Assembly: GCF_001307765.1 (NCBI RefSeq)
Contig: NZ_LKBA01000006.1
Span: 648,001 to 712,000, forward strand
Length of the DNA stretch: 64,000 nucleotides
Direction of reading: 5' to 3'
DNA from: Aliiroseovarius crassostreae
Lineage (GTDB): Bacteria > Pseudomonadota > Alphaproteobacteria > Rhodobacterales > Rhodobacteraceae
Shown here: piece after piece, positions 18,207 to 27,685 of the stretch
Layout: every line of letters starts with the position of its first letter
Position numbering within the stretch: the stretch's first letter is position 1
Translations under genes and position numbers: made by a program
Notes under the pieces: generated by a model
Seen by the model: only the letters and a program-made list of their open reading frames with translations
What the model was told of the DNA's origin: nothing
Databases searched by the model: none

Positions 18207-18778
18207 TTGTCATCCCACGTATAGCATACCACTTCGACGCGGCGGTTTTTCTGCATATTGGCGGCAGAGGTGTTGGGCACAAGCGGCTGACGTTCACCAA
18301 ACCCGATCTCTCGCTCGACCACGGCGCCGACCGAGCGGGCAACCTTGGCCACGGCTGCGGCACGACGCTTGGACAGACGCATATTGTAGCTGTCCGATGC
18401 ACGACTGTCGGTGTGGCCGTAAATGCCGTACCCAAAGGCGTCCGACGAAGAGAAAAACTGCTCCAGACGCTTACGTCCCGAGGTTGTCAGACGTGCGCTG
18501 TCGGTTGCAAAGAGCGTATCGGTATTTTCGACCAGGCATGTATTCTTAGCCAGACAGACGGGGTTGCCGGTTTTCGGATCCACCCGGTCAAGCATGTAGC
18601 CCTCAAGCCCACCATCAGCCCACCAATGCATGCAGCCATCGTAATCGACCCAGACGCCCCAGTTCACGCTACCATAGACCGGCGGCGCAGATTGAGCCAG
18701 CGAAGGTGCGGCCCCCAGACCCAGCGTCACCGCTGAGACCATGGCGGCACCCGTGAAAATTTTTCGAAGAAACGTCAC
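18203..18778 (-). CDS. OmpA-family peptidoglycan-associated protein
   Basis: After a signal peptide (TFLRKIFTGAAMVSAVTLGLGAAPSLAQ) comes a short domain with YDGCMHWWADGGLEGY and RVDPKTGNPVC, then an OmpA-like domain with DTLFATDSARLTTSGRKRL, YGHTDSRASDSYNMRLSKRRAAAV, GFGERQPL and NRRVEV. That fold binds peptidoglycan. I set the start at GTG 18778 with GAGGG at normal spacing; a longer TTG frame would bury the signal peptide. It forms a coupled pair with the lipoprotein gene downstream. Confidence 0.85.
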   Translation of the reverse strand: MTFLRKIFTGAAMVSAVTLGLGAAPSLAQSAPPVYGSVNWGVWVDYDGCMHWWADGGLEGYMLDRVDPKTGNPVCLAKNTCLVENTDTLFATDSARLTTSGRKRLEQFFSSSDAFGYGIYGHTDSRASDSYNMRLSKRRAAAVAKVARSVGAVVEREIGFGERQPLVPNTSAANMQKNRRVEVVCYTWDDK

Positions 18779-18951
18779 CACTATCCCTCTTCCATTTAAC
18801 AGATTGGCATGGCAACGCGGGGCAGACACAGGTGTGCATCCTTCAAAAAAGCACAAACGACCTGCAAACCATACGAAGCGGACAGCCAAATTTACTCCCT
18901 ATTAGAGAAGGTTTTAGCAAATTTTGTGTTTACAAAAAAGGGGTTTCCCCG

Positions 18952-18982
18952 GGGTATTGTGTTTCTTTTCAACACAATACCC
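18952..18982. promoter_or_regulatory. Perfect 12-bp inverted repeat upstream of the ompA-lipoprotein pair
   Basis: GGGTATTGTGTT (18952-18963) and AACACAATACCC (18971-18982) are exact reverse complements with a 7-nt loop. It lies in an AT-rich gap downstream of the miaB stop and about 170 bp before the ompA start. It could be a weak miaB terminator (no T-run) or an operator. Confidence 0.6.
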
Positions 18983-19029
18983 TAAAGCCCATCGAACTGT
19001 TGCTTCTTGAACCCTAAACACGCCGCGAT

Positions 19030-20379
19030 CTAGTCAACCAGCTCACCCGCCAGGGAATTGGCGCCGCTCTCGGTGATTCTCACGTGACGCAGGTCACCAA
19101 CGCCCACCTCACCTTTGACATGCACCGCATGAAGGTAGTCGGATTTTCCCACCATCTGCCCGTCAAATCGCCCCTGTTTTTCGAACAGAACGCCCACTTC
19201 CCGGCCGACCATACCATCCTGCACTTCGCGCTGCTGCTCGGTGATCAGAGCCTGCAGGCGATACAGCCGTTCCGATGCAACATCATCCTCCACCAGCGCC
19301 CGTTCCGCAGCTGGCGTGCCGGGGCGGGTTGAGTATTTGAAGCTGAAAGCCTGACCGTATTTCACTTCACGGATCAGCGCCATCGTATCTTCGAAATCCT
19401 GATCATTCTCCTCCGGGAAACCGACGATAAAGTCACCGGAGATCAGGATATCGGGACGTGCGGCCCGGATCCGTTCGATCAGGCGCAGATAGCTTTCGGC
19501 TGTGTGGCTGCGGTTCATCCGCTTGAGGATCTTGTCAGACCCCGATTGCACCGGCAGATGCAGGTAAGGCATCAGTTTCCGGCATTCCCCATGGGCGGCA
19601 ATCAGATCCTCTTCCATGTCGTTGGGATGTGACGTGGTGAAACGGATCCGCTCCAGCCCGTCCACGTCATTCAATGCCCAGATCAGGCGCGCCAGCGACC
19701 AGTCTCCGCCCCCCATATTGGCCGGCCCCTGCCCGTGATACGCATTCACATTCTGGCCCAGAAGGGTGATTTCGCGCACGCCACGTTCGACCAATTCATT
19801 GGCCTCGCGCAGGATCCGTTCCACCGGGCGGCTGACCTCCGCCCCGCGGGTATAGGGCACCACACAGAAGGCGCAGAACTTGTCGCACCCCTCTTGCACG
19901 GTCAGGAACGCCGCCGGATTGCGCCGGGCCTTGGTGCCGCGCAACTTGGGCAGGTGTTCAAACTTGTCCTCTTCCGGGAACTCGGTATCCAGCGCCTTTT
20001 CCCCCCTGGCCACCTGTTCCATCATCGCAGGCAGGCGGTGATAGGTCTGCGGGCCAACCACCAGATCCACGAGCGGCTGGCGGCGCATGATTTCTTCCCC
20101 TTCGGCCTGGGCAACACAGCCCGCCACACCGATCTTCAGGTCCGGCTTTTCCGCTTTCAGCCCCTTGAAGCGGCCCAGCTCGGAATACACTTTCTCGGCG
20201 GCCTTTTCGCGGATGTGGCAGGTGTTGAGCAGGATCATGTCCGCATCATCGGCACTGTCCGTCTGCACATAGCCATCCGCGCCCAGCGCCTCGGCCATGC
20301 GTTCGCTGTCATAGACATTCATCTGGCAGCCATAGGTGCGGATGAAGAGTTTCTTCGGATCGGTTTTCTGGTCGGACAT
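19030..20379 (-). CDS. miaB: tRNA-2-methylthio-N6-dimethylallyladenosine synthase
   Basis: MiaB is a radical-SAM enzyme that methylthiolates i6A37 of tRNA. The 449-residue protein has the N-terminal cluster cysteines C18, C54 and C88, the radical-SAM CxxxCxxC at C165, C169 and C172 ([16 protein letters not shown]), and a C-terminal TRAM domain ending in [13 protein letters not shown]. The length is normal. In relatives it stands directly before phoH; here the OmpA-lipoprotein pair lies between. Confidence 0.96.
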   Translation of the reverse strand: MSDQKTDPKKLFIRTYGCQMNVYDSERMAEALGADGYVQTDSADDADMILLNTCHIREKAAEKVYSELGRFKGLKAEKPDLKIGVAGCVAQAEGEEIMRRQPLVDLVVGPQTYHRLPAMMEQVARGEKALDTEFPEEDKFEHLPKLRGTKARRNPAAFLTVQEGCDKFCAFCVVPYTRGAEVSRPVERILREANELVERGVREITLLGQNVNAYHGQGPANMGGGDWSLARLIWALNDVDGLERIRFTTSHPNDMEEDLIAAHGECRKLMPYLHLPVQSGSDKILKRMNRSHTAESYLRLIERIRAARPDILISGDFIVGFPEENDQDFEDTMALIREVKYGQAFSFKYSTRPGTPAAERALVEDDVASERLYRLQALITEQQREVQDGMVGREVGVLFEKQGRFDGQMVGKSDYLHAVHVKGEVGVGDLRHVRITESGANSLAGELVD

Positions 20380-20635
20380 GATGGCGTTCCCGATGGGTCT
20401 GGCTGGCGTGACGTTGGATCATCGCCGGGGTCAAGGCGCTCTCCTACACAAAAGCGCCCCGCGCTGCAACGCCCAGCGCGTTCACGATCGCAGCTCCCCC
20501 ATCCGCAAGGCCGGCCTCTTGCCCCGTCGCAATCCCCACCCTTTCAACACGCCCCCTTGCAAATACCCGCAATTTCGTGATTTTTTAACCGGGCGCCCCC
20601 AGACTGTGCGTCAGGTGGCCGACTGGGAGCCTTTG

Positions 20636-21505
20636 ATGCGTTACGCCAATCTGAACGAGTTCTTGACCTCCACCCCTGCGGCCCTGGCCAAAGGGCCCGT
20701 CGGCATGATCTTTGTCGAAGATCTGATCGAAGTGGAAAGCACCATTCGCCATCACCATCTGGCCGGCTTCAAATCGCTTCTTGTTTTCGCACCAACGCAA
20801 CTGAGCCTGCCACCCAGCCTGTCCGACCTGATCCACCGGATCGATTTCGATATTTCACACGATAATGCCATGGTGGACGCCGTGAACGCGGTGATCAAAT
20901 CTGCGCCGGGGATCTGGCTCTATTACTGCTTCAATGCCGAATACCTGTTCCACCCATTCTGTGAAACCCGCTCGATCGGTGAATTGCTGTCCTTCCAGAC
21001 AGAAGAACGACGCAGTTCGGTCCTGACCTATGTTGTTGACCTCTACGCGGATGATCTGGAAACCTATCCCGACGCGGTCTCTCTGGAACATGCCTGGCTG
21101 GACAGATCCGGCTATTACGCCCTTGGCCGCCCGGACCCGGACAATGAGGGCCACCCCAAGGAACGGCAACTGGATTTCTTTGGCGGGCTGCGCTGGCGGT
21201 TTGAAGAGCATATCCCAGCCCCCCGCCGAAAGATTGACCGAATTGCCCTGTTTCGCGCCAAACCGGGACTTACCCTGCGCGCAGATCACACATTCAACGA
21301 TGAAGAATACAACACCTACGCCTGCCCGTGGCACAACAACATCACCACCGCGATCGCCAGTTTCCGCACTGCGAAAGCCTTGAAATCCAATCCGGGCTCG
21401 ACCTTCGATATCGAAACTTTCAAATGGCACAACTCCACCGAATTCGACTGGTCCTCCCAGCAACTTTTGGATTTGGGGCTGATGGAGCCGGGGCAGTGGT
21501 TCTGA
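20636..21505 (+). CDS. Conserved hypothetical protein, weakly glycosyltransferase-like
   Basis: The 289-residue soluble protein has no signal peptide. The N-terminal phrase VGMIFVEDLIEVESTIRHHHLAGFKSLLVF resembles in layout the start of family 2/92-like glycosyltransferases (conflict with a remote helix and a strand), but no DxD motif is evident, so the assignment is only a suggestion. I set the start at 20636, where GGAG stands 7 bases upstream, not at the earlier in-frame ATG inside miaB. It is divergent from miaB and single. Confidence 0.7.
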   Translation: MRYANLNEFLTSTPAALAKGPVGMIFVEDLIEVESTIRHHHLAGFKSLLVFAPTQLSLPPSLSDLIHRIDFDISHDNAMVDAVNAVIKSAPGIWLYYCFNAEYLFHPFCETRSIGELLSFQTEERRSSVLTYVVDLYADDLETYPDAVSLEHAWLDRSGYYALGRPDPDNEGHPKERQLDFFGGLRWRFEEHIPAPRRKIDRIALFRAKPGLTLRADHTFNDEEYNTYACPWHNNITTAIASFRTAKALKSNPGSTFDIETFKWHNSTEFDWSSQQLLDLGLMEPGQWF

Positions 21506-21656
21506 CGCGACGACGCGTTTCGAACGAGACCCATTTCCGCGCAGGTGGTTTACTTTGCGGGCCATTTGTTTAGGGTTGCCCCCCTCATCTTGAGCACCCG
21601 TTGCGCAACACGTAAGGGCCTCATCCATTCATCCCCCCCGACATCAAGAGGTTTTC

Positions 21657-22085
21657 ATGACGGAAGTCACATCCGGCGCGCAGGTCGCCATTCACTATAC
21701 CGGCACATTGGAAGACGGATCTGTCTTTGACAGCTCCGAGGGGCGGGACCCGCTGTCATTTACCGTGGGGTCCGGCATGATCATTCCCGGTCTCGACAAA
21801 GCACTGCCCGGCATGACGGTTGGCGAGAAGAAAAAAGTCACCATCGCCCCGGAAGAGGCCTATGGCCCGCGCCACGATCAAGCTGTCATGGATGTGCCGC
21901 GCTCAGATATCCCGGCCGAGATTCCGCTGGAGGTTGGGCTGCAATTGCAAATGTCCGGTCCGCAAGGACAACCGATCCCGGTGACCGTCACCGCCCTGAC
22001 CGAGGAGAGCGTCACGCTGGACGCCAACCACGCGCTGGCGGGCAAAACCCTGATCTTCGATTTTGAGCTTGTATCCATCGGCTGA
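21657..22085 (+). CDS. FKBP-type peptidyl-prolyl isomerase (SlyD-like)
   Basis: The 142-residue protein has the FKBP start VAIHYTGTLEDGSVFDSSEGRDPL, the conserved IIPGLDKALPGMTVGEKK, and the insert-in-flap region PEEAYGPRHDQAVMDVPRS typical of SlyD. It lacks the histidine-rich tail of E. coli SlyD. It is a cytoplasmic folding helper. It is single, followed by a family 2 repeat. Confidence 0.92.
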   Translation: MTEVTSGAQVAIHYTGTLEDGSVFDSSEGRDPLSFTVGSGMIIPGLDKALPGMTVGEKKKVTIAPEEAYGPRHDQAVMDVPRSDIPAEIPLEVGLQLQMSGPQGQPIPVTVTALTEESVTLDANHALAGKTLIFDFELVSIG

Positions 22086-22152
22086 TACGAGCCCTGATCT
22101 TGCCCCTCTGCGCGACCTGAAAAGGGTATCGGCGAAGGGGGGCAGGTGCTCG

Positions 22153-22236
22153 GTGGCTCACGTCGTGAGCCTTTTGAGGGGCTCTGCCCCTCGCCGCGTG
22201 CGCGGCTCACCCCGGGATATTTCTGACAGAAAATGG
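22153..22236. repeat. Family 2 repeat, copy 4
   Basis: GGCTCACGTCGTGAGCC is followed by GAGGGGCTCTGCCCCTCG, CGCGTGCGCGGCTCACCCCGGG and ATATTTCTGACAGAAAATGG. It lies between the convergent FKBP and irr genes. Confidence 0.85.
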
Positions 22237-22317
22237 GATAAGCGGCCCCGCCCCGCCCTGCGGGCAGGCAAACAGCTTACCGGAGGCACGGTGCGGACGG
22301 TGCGTGATGTTGAGTGC

Positions 22318-22734
22318 TCAGCTGCGGCGCAGCCGGATGACCACATCAACCTTGCTGATTTCAGCCCCTTTCGGTGCGTCTGGCAGGCTGGCGATTTTCA
22401 GGTCCTGAGCGGGCGCGTCCATCAGCTCTTCCGTGTCTTCCCAGAAGAAGTGGGGGTGGTTTGAGACGTTGGTGTCAAAATAGCTGCGCGCACCGTTTAC
22501 GGTGATTTCGCGCAGAAGTCCTGCTTCCGAAAAGACCCGGAGCGTGTTGTAGACGGTCGCAAGGGACACTTTCTCACCGCTCTCACGAGATGCCTCGTAA
22601 AGGCTTTCTGCGGTGACGTGGCGATGCTCTCCGTCGCCCACCAGAAGATTGGCAAGAGACAGGCGTTGCCGCGTCGGGCGCAGACCGGCACTGGCCAGCC
22701 AGGTTTCTTCAAGAGGGGATGCTGTGACGTTCAT
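22318..22734 (-). CDS. irr: Fur-family iron response regulator (Irr)
   Basis: The 138-residue protein has the Fur winged helix (LRPTRQRLSLANLLVGDGEHRHVTAESLY ... VSLATVYNTLRVFSEAGLLREI) and the shortened metal region NHPHFFWEDTEELMD in place of the usual HxHH site, as in rhizobial and Roseobacter Irr. Irr senses heme/iron status. It is divergent from fabA, an arrangement known for irr in this order, with about 180 bp between starts. Confidence 0.88.
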   Translation of the reverse strand: MNVTASPLEETWLASAGLRPTRQRLSLANLLVGDGEHRHVTAESLYEASRESGEKVSLATVYNTLRVFSEAGLLREITVNGARSYFDTNVSNHPHFFWEDTEELMDAPAQDLKIASLPDAPKGAEISKVDVVIRLRRS

Positions 22735-22913
22735 GACTCGGATCCGTTTCGTGGACCGTAATATAAGGGGGCTTTGCGCGGGTTTCCATGTTTTTTTACA
22801 TGTGCATTATAAATGCCCAGTAAATGTCCGCCCCGGGCCCCGGTTTTCTGGGACTTGCATGCGCCCTGCCCTTGCGTCCGCCTTGGCGCGGATGATAGAG
22901 GAGAGAGGATGAA

Positions 22914-23447
22914 ATGACACAAGATATGGGGCGGCTGATGGCGGACTATCCGACAAGCTTTGACAAGGAAGATCTATTGAAATGCGCACGCGGAGAGCTG
23001 TTTGGCCCGGGCAATGCGCAGCTTCCGGCGCCGCCCATGCTGATGATGGACCGGATCACCGAGATTTCCAGCGACGGCGGAGCGCATGGCAAAGGCCATG
23101 TTCTGGCTGAGTTCGACATCACCCCGGACCTTTGGTTTTTTGACTGCCACTTCCCCGGCAACCCGATCATGCCCGGCTGCCTTGGCCTTGACGGTCTGTG
23201 GCAGCTGACCGGCTTCAACCTGGGCTGGCGCGGCTGGCAGGGGCGTGGCTATGCGCTGGGGGTCGGAGAGGTAAAGCTGACCGGCATGGTGCGCCCGGAT
23301 CGCAAGATGCTGACCTACAAGATCGACTTTACCAAGGCGATCCAGACCCGTCGCCTGACCATGGGTGTGGCTGACGGGATCGTCGAAGCCGATGGCGAGG
23401 TGATCTATCAGGTCAAAGACATGAAAGTGGCTCTTTCCGAGAGCTGA
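22914..23447 (+). CDS. fabA: 3-hydroxyacyl-ACP dehydratase/isomerase FabA
   Basis: FabA dehydrates beta-hydroxyacyl-ACP and isomerises the C10 product to start unsaturated fatty acid synthesis. The protein has the active-site histidine in [20 protein letters not shown] (H79) and the aspartate D93 on the partner helix. ATG 22914 has GAGAGGATGAA upstream; ATG 22938 ([14 protein letters not shown]) would give the more usual 169 residues and cannot be excluded. It is the first gene of fabA-fabB-fabI. Confidence 0.96.
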   Translation: MTQDMGRLMADYPTSFDKEDLLKCARGELFGPGNAQLPAPPMLMMDRITEISSDGGAHGKGHVLAEFDITPDLWFFDCHFPGNPIMPGCLGLDGLWQLTGFNLGWRGWQGRGYALGVGEVKLTGMVRPDRKMLTYKIDFTKAIQTRRLTMGVADGIVEADGEVIYQVKDMKVALSES

Positions 23448-23507
23448 CCCCAATACCCTGCCCCGGTGACCTTTGCGAGGTGTCGGGGCAATCAGAGGAG
23501 TGCGCAT

Positions 23508-24737
23508 ATGCGTCGTGTAGTCGTCACCGGTCTGGGCATCGTCTCGGCCATCGGGAACAATGCCGAAGAGGTTCTGGCCTCGCTGAAAGCCGGGAAATCC
23601 GGCATCACTGCAAATCAGGACATGGTGGAGCACGGGTTCCGCAGCCAGATTGCGGGTATGCCCAATATCGACATCACGGAATATGTGGACAAACGCACGC
23701 TACGCTTCATGGGGCCAGGCGCCGCTTACGCGCATATCGCGATGAGCCAGGCCATCGAAGATGCCGGTCTTGGCGAAGACGACGTGGTGAACCCGCGCAC
23801 CGGCCTTGTGGCAGGTTCCGGCGGCCCGTCGACCAGCGCGATGTTTGCCGCCCACCAGACCGCGCTGAAATCCGGCGCAACCAAGCGGATCGGGCCGTTT
23901 GCGGTTCCGAAATGCATGGGCTCGACCATTTCCGCCAACCTCGCGACCGCGTTCAAGATCAAGGGTGTGAACTATTCGATCACCTCGGCCTGTTCGACGT
24001 CGCTGCACTGTATCGGCAACGCGGCGGAACAGATCATGATGGGCAAACAGGATGTGATGTTCGCCGGCGGTGGTGAGGAACTGGACTGGACGCTTTCGTG
24101 CCTCTTCGACGCGATGGGCGCCATGTCATCGAAATATAACGACACGCCCGAGAAAGCCTCGCGCGCGTTTGACGCCGACCGCGACGGGTTCGTGATCGGT
24201 GGTGGCGGGGCCATTCTGGTGCTGGAAGAGCTTGAGCACGCAAAAGCCCGCAGCGCGAAGATCTATGCGGAAGTGACCGGCTATGGCGCGACCTCGGATG
24301 GTCACGACATGGTGGCGCCGTCCGGCGAAGGCGGTGAACGCGCCATGCGTCTGGCCATGGACATGCTGCCCGAGGGCCGCAAAGTTGGCTATATCAACGC
24401 CCACGGCACCTCGACCCCCGTTGGCGATGTGGGCGAAGTGGAAGCCGTGCGCCGCGTCTTTGGGAAAGGCTCGACCCCGCCGATCAGCTCGACCAAATCC
24501 ATGACAGGTCACAGCCAGGGCGCCACCGGCGCACAAGAAGCCATCTACTGCCTCTTGATGCTGAAACATGACTTTATTGCGCCGTCGATCAACGTGGAAA
24601 ATCTGGATCCGGCGATCAATGAGGGCGAGATTGCAACCTCGCTGGTCGAAAACGCTGGTCTGGACAGCGTGATGACCAACAGCTTTGGCTTTGGCGGCAC
24701 CAATGGCTCGATGATTTTGAGCACGTTCAAGGACTGA
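23508..24737 (+). CDS. fabB: 3-oxoacyl-ACP synthase I
   Basis: FabB elongates the unsaturated acyl-ACP made by FabA. The 409-residue protein has the C-H-H triad: C162 in TSACSTSLHC, H299 in NAHGTSTPVGD and H335 in MTGHSQGATG, with the C-terminal NSFGFGGTNGS loop. The start at 23508 (MRRVVVTGLG) has AGAGGAG upstream. It lies 60 bp after fabA in one transcription unit. Confidence 0.97.
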   Translation: MRRVVVTGLGIVSAIGNNAEEVLASLKAGKSGITANQDMVEHGFRSQIAGMPNIDITEYVDKRTLRFMGPGAAYAHIAMSQAIEDAGLGEDDVVNPRTGLVAGSGGPSTSAMFAAHQTALKSGATKRIGPFAVPKCMGSTISANLATAFKIKGVNYSITSACSTSLHCIGNAAEQIMMGKQDVMFAGGGEELDWTLSCLFDAMGAMSSKYNDTPEKASRAFDADRDGFVIGGGGAILVLEELEHAKARSAKIYAEVTGYGATSDGHDMVAPSGEGGERAMRLAMDMLPEGRKVGYINAHGTSTPVGDVGEVEAVRRVFGKGSTPPISSTKSMTGHSQGATGAQEAIYCLLMLKHDFIAPSINVENLDPAINEGEIATSLVENAGLDSVMTNSFGFGGTNGSMILSTFKD

Positions 24738-24815
24738 TTTCAGAACCTGTATTAAGAGGCCCTTCAGATCGCGTGAAATGGCGTGGCAGGGAGGGCCGGA
24801 TTTAAGGAGCAAGAT

Positions 24816-25604
24816 ATGGCGGGATTGATGCAAGGGAAACGGGGCCTCATCATGGGGGTCGCCAACCAGCGGTCGATCGCATGGGGCATTGCGCAGGCGA
24901 TGGCAAATGAGGGCGCGGAGCTGGCTTTCAGCTATCAGGGCGAGGCCTTTGGGCAGCGCGTGGCGCCGCTGGCCGCCAGCGTCGGGTCCGACCTGCTGGT
25001 CGACATGGATGTGACGGATGACGCAGCCCTGGACAAGGGCTTCGACGACCTGTTTTCCAAATGGGACAGCATTGATTTCCTTGTCCATGCGATTGCCTAT
25101 TCCGACAAGGACGAGCTGACGGGGCGTTTTGTCGACACCTCGCGCGCGAATTTCAAGAACTCGATGGATATCAGCTGTTATTCCCTGATCGAAGTCTCGC
25201 GTCGCGTTGCCCCAAAAATGACCAATGGCGGCACGATCCTGACGCTGACCTATGGCGGGTCGAACCGGGTGACGCCGTTTTACAACGTGATGGGGGTTGC
25301 CAAAGCGGCGCTGGAAGCGTCGGTGCGGTATCTTGCCAATGACCTTGGCCCCGATGGTATCCGCGTGAATGCCATCTCGCCCGGTCCGATGAAAACGCTG
25401 GCGGGTGCGGCCATTGGTGGCGCGCGCAAGACCTTCCGCCACACCGAGGCCAATGCGCCGCTGCGCCAGAACGCAACGCTGGAGGCCGTGGGGGGCACCG
25501 CAGCATACCTTGCCTCGGATTACGGCAAGTGCACCACGGGTGAGATTATCACCGTGGACAGCGGGTTTCACGTTCTGGGCATGCCGCAGCCGGACAACCT
25601 GTGA
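24816..25604 (+). CDS. fabI: Enoyl-ACP reductase (NADH)
   Basis: FabI reduces the enoyl-ACP in the last step of each elongation round. The 262-residue SDR protein has the cofactor loop IMGVANQRSIAWGIA and the catalytic Y156 and K163 with the six-residue spacing of FabI (YNVMGVAK). The start at 24816 has AAGGAG upstream. A terminator follows, so fabA-fabB-fabI form the unit. The Y-x6-K form is the triclosan-sensitive family. Confidence 0.96.
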   Translation: MAGLMQGKRGLIMGVANQRSIAWGIAQAMANEGAELAFSYQGEAFGQRVAPLAASVGSDLLVDMDVTDDAALDKGFDDLFSKWDSIDFLVHAIAYSDKDELTGRFVDTSRANFKNSMDISCYSLIEVSRRVAPKMTNGGTILTLTYGGSNRVTPFYNVMGVAKAALEASVRYLANDLGPDGIRVNAISPGPMKTLAGAAIGGARKTFRHTEANAPLRQNATLEAVGGTAAYLASDYGKCTTGEIITVDSGFHVLGMPQPDNL

Positions 25605-25627
25605 CAACACCCGGACAATGGGTTTGC

Positions 25628-25652
25628 AAGGCCACCTTCGGGTGGCCTTTTT
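25628..25652 (+). terminator. Terminator of the fabA-fabB-fabI unit
   Basis: AAGGCCACC, loop TTCG, GGTGGCCTT, then TTTC. The perfect stem with a UUCG tetraloop lies 24 bases past fabI. Confidence 0.9.
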
Positions 25653-25710
25653 CTTGTGAGGTGTGAACTGGCCTGCACCTATTATCACCCCTCCGGGGGC
25701 GCGTCGGGCT

Positions 25711-25803
25711 TGCGGTGGCCTCGGCTACGCCTCGGCAGGGGCCCTGCCCCTCAGCGCCACTTTGCAAGTGGCCCCTCACCCCGGGATATTTGAAGCAAGG
25801 GGA
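25711..25803. repeat. Family 2 repeat, copy 5
   Basis: GCGGTGGCCTCGGCTACGCC is followed by GGCAGGGGCCCTGCCCCTCAG, GCCACTTTGCAAGTGGC and CCCTCACCCCGGGATATTT. It lies between the fab terminator and the next operon. Confidence 0.85.
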
Positions 25804-25868
25804 GGAGAGGAGTGTGGACCCTTGTCAGGTTCCATGCTTTTGTGCGGCAAAGGTTTCAGGAGGTGGTG

Positions 25869-26708
25869 ATGCAAAGATTTCAGGCGGCGGACGGCGTACA
25901 GATAGCCTATCGGGACGAGGGAGATGGCCTGCCGGTCCTGGCTTTGTCGGGACTGACGCGCAATTCAAACGACTTCAACTTCCTCGCCCCGCATCTGAAA
26001 GGCATACGCCTGATCCGCATGGATTACCGGGGGCGCGGCCAGTCGGACTGGGCCCCTCACGCGACCTATACCATACCTCAGGAAGCTCAGGATGCGTTGG
26101 GATTACTGGATCATCTGGGGATTGAGAAAGCCGCAATTTTGGGCACCTCTCGCGGCGGGTTGATTGCGATGGGTCTGGCAGCAACCGTGCGGGAGCGATT
26201 GTTGGGGGTTTGTCTGAACGATATCGGTCCTGATCTCGACCCAACGGGTCTGACCTATATCATGTCCTATCTCGGCCGCCACCCGGCCTGGCGCGCCTTT
26301 GGGTCGATTGTCGCCATGCGCAAGGCGGCGATGGAGCAGGCAGGGTTTCACAATGTCCCGGACACGCGTTGGGAAGAGGAGGTTTCCTACCTTTATGAAA
26401 ACCGCGAGGGGCGCTGGGAAAACCGCTATGATCCCAAGCTGCGCAACGCCGTAGAGGAGGCAGGGGCGCAACCGATGCCCGATCTCTGGCCGCTATATGA
26501 TTGTTTTGCGGGGCTGCCGCTGGCGCTGATCCACGGCGCAAATTCCGATCTGCTGACAGATGCAACCGTTGCGGAAATGCGCCGCCGCATTCCGGCGCTG
26601 CGCTATGCCCATGTGGCGGATCGGGGGCATGTGCCTTTTCTGGACGAGCCGGAAGCGCTGATCGTCATTCAGGACTGGATCAACGACATGAAGGAGCGCG
26701 CGGCGTGA
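25869..26708 (+). CDS. Alpha/beta hydrolase
   Basis: The 279-residue protein has the hydrolase fold: the oxyanion region LALSGLTRNS, the RMDYRGRGQSDW strand, the nucleophile S94 in GTSRGG, a late aspartate around LIHGANSDLL and the histidine in VADRGHVPFLDEP. The start at 25869 follows AGGAGGTGGTG. It begins a run of four overlapping genes, but the substrate is not evident. Its stop overlaps the next start. Confidence 0.88.
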   Translation: MQRFQAADGVQIAYRDEGDGLPVLALSGLTRNSNDFNFLAPHLKGIRLIRMDYRGRGQSDWAPHATYTIPQEAQDALGLLDHLGIEKAAILGTSRGGLIAMGLAATVRERLLGVCLNDIGPDLDPTGLTYIMSYLGRHPAWRAFGSIVAMRKAAMEQAGFHNVPDTRWEEEVSYLYENREGRWENRYDPKLRNAVEEAGAQPMPDLWPLYDCFAGLPLALIHGANSDLLTDATVAEMRRRIPALRYAHVADRGHVPFLDEPEALIVIQDWINDMKERAA

Positions 26709-27685
26709 GCGTTTCCATTCATGATATCCGCGCAGCCGCCCGCCACTTGGCAGGTCATGTCCGGCAAACCCCGATCCTGTCCTCACCCGCACTGGATGCC
26801 ATTGCCGGGCGGCGGGTTCTGGTCAAGGCCGAGAACCTGCAGGAAACCGGAAGCTTCAAGGCCCGCGGTGCTTGGGCGGCCATTTCGCAATTATCGGATC
26901 TTCAGAAAGAGCTGGGCGCGATTGCCTATTCCTCGGGCAATCACGCCCAGGGGGTGGCGCGCGCGGCACGGGCCCACCAATGCCCTGCGGTGATCGTGAT
27001 GCCCTCGGATGCGCCAACCGCCAAGATCAATGGCACGCGCGCCCTTGGGGCGGAGGTGGTTCTGTATGATCGGGCGCACGAAGACCGCGATGCAATTGGC
27101 GCGCAAATCGCGCAGGAACGCGAGCTTACCCTGATCAAGCCCTATGACGACCCACGCGTCATCGCGGGTCAGGGCACTGTTGGGCTTGAAATCGCCAATG
27201 CCGCCCGCCCGCTGGATGCCGCATCGGCCGAGGTGCTGGTGCCGTCAGGTGGCGGGGGATTGCTGGCGGGGATTGCCCTTTCGCTGGAACATGACGCGCC
27301 CGGAATGCGGGCGCGCCCGGTCGAACCTGACGGGTTTGACGACATTGCCCGGTCGCTCGCCAGTGGAACGGTTCAGCGCAATACCCAGCTCTCAGGATCC
27401 ATCTGCGATGCGATCCTGACCCCGGAACCGGGGGCACTGACATTTCCAATCATTCAACGCCTCTGCGGCCCCGGTCTGGTGGTCCGCGAAGAAGAGTGCC
27501 TGCGCGCCATGGCCCTGGCCTTTCACCATCTGAAAATTGTTCTGGAACCGGGCGGGGCCACCGCCCTTGCCGCCGCCCTGTTTCACCCCGGCACGCTTGA
27601 GGGGGACAGCGTGTTTGTCGTCGCCACGGGCGGCAATGTGGATGTGCCAATCTTTACCCGTGCCCTGGAGTATCTTGACCAATGA
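26705..27685 (+). CDS. Threonine/serine dehydratase (PLP)
   Basis: The 326-residue type II PLP enzyme deaminates threonine or serine to a 2-oxo acid. It has the PLP lysine K52 in ETGSFKARGA, the asparagine loop YSSGNHAQGVA, and the tetraglycine PSGGGGLLAG. It lacks the C-terminal ACT-like regulatory domain of biosynthetic IlvA, so a catabolic or racemase-type role is likely. The start is GTG 26705, overlapping the hydrolase stop (GTGA); the frame is open further upstream only inside the hydrolase gene. Confidence 0.9.
   Translation: MSVSIHDIRAAARHLAGHVRQTPILSSPALDAIAGRRVLVKAENLQETGSFKARGAWAAISQLSDLQKELGAIAYSSGNHAQGVARAARAHQCPAVIVMPSDAPTAKINGTRALGAEVVLYDRAHEDRDAIGAQIAQERELTLIKPYDDPRVIAGQGTVGLEIANAARPLDAASAEVLVPSGGGGLLAGIALSLEHDAPGMRARPVEPDGFDDIARSLASGTVQRNTQLSGSICDAILTPEPGALTFPIIQRLCGPGLVVREEECLRAMALAFHHLKIVLEPGGATALAAALFHPGTLEGDSVFVVATGGNVDVPIFTRALEYLDQ

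Noticed and set aside
22735-22913. Irr or Fur box between irr and fabA
   Set aside because: AT-rich stretches exist (TTTTTTTACATGTGC) but no convincing match to a known iron-box palindrome.
24126-25688. A 520-codon open frame on the minus strand opposite fabB and fabI
   Set aside because: It is antisense to two clearly conserved genes, has no start signal, and its composition is the usual shadow of GC-rich codons.
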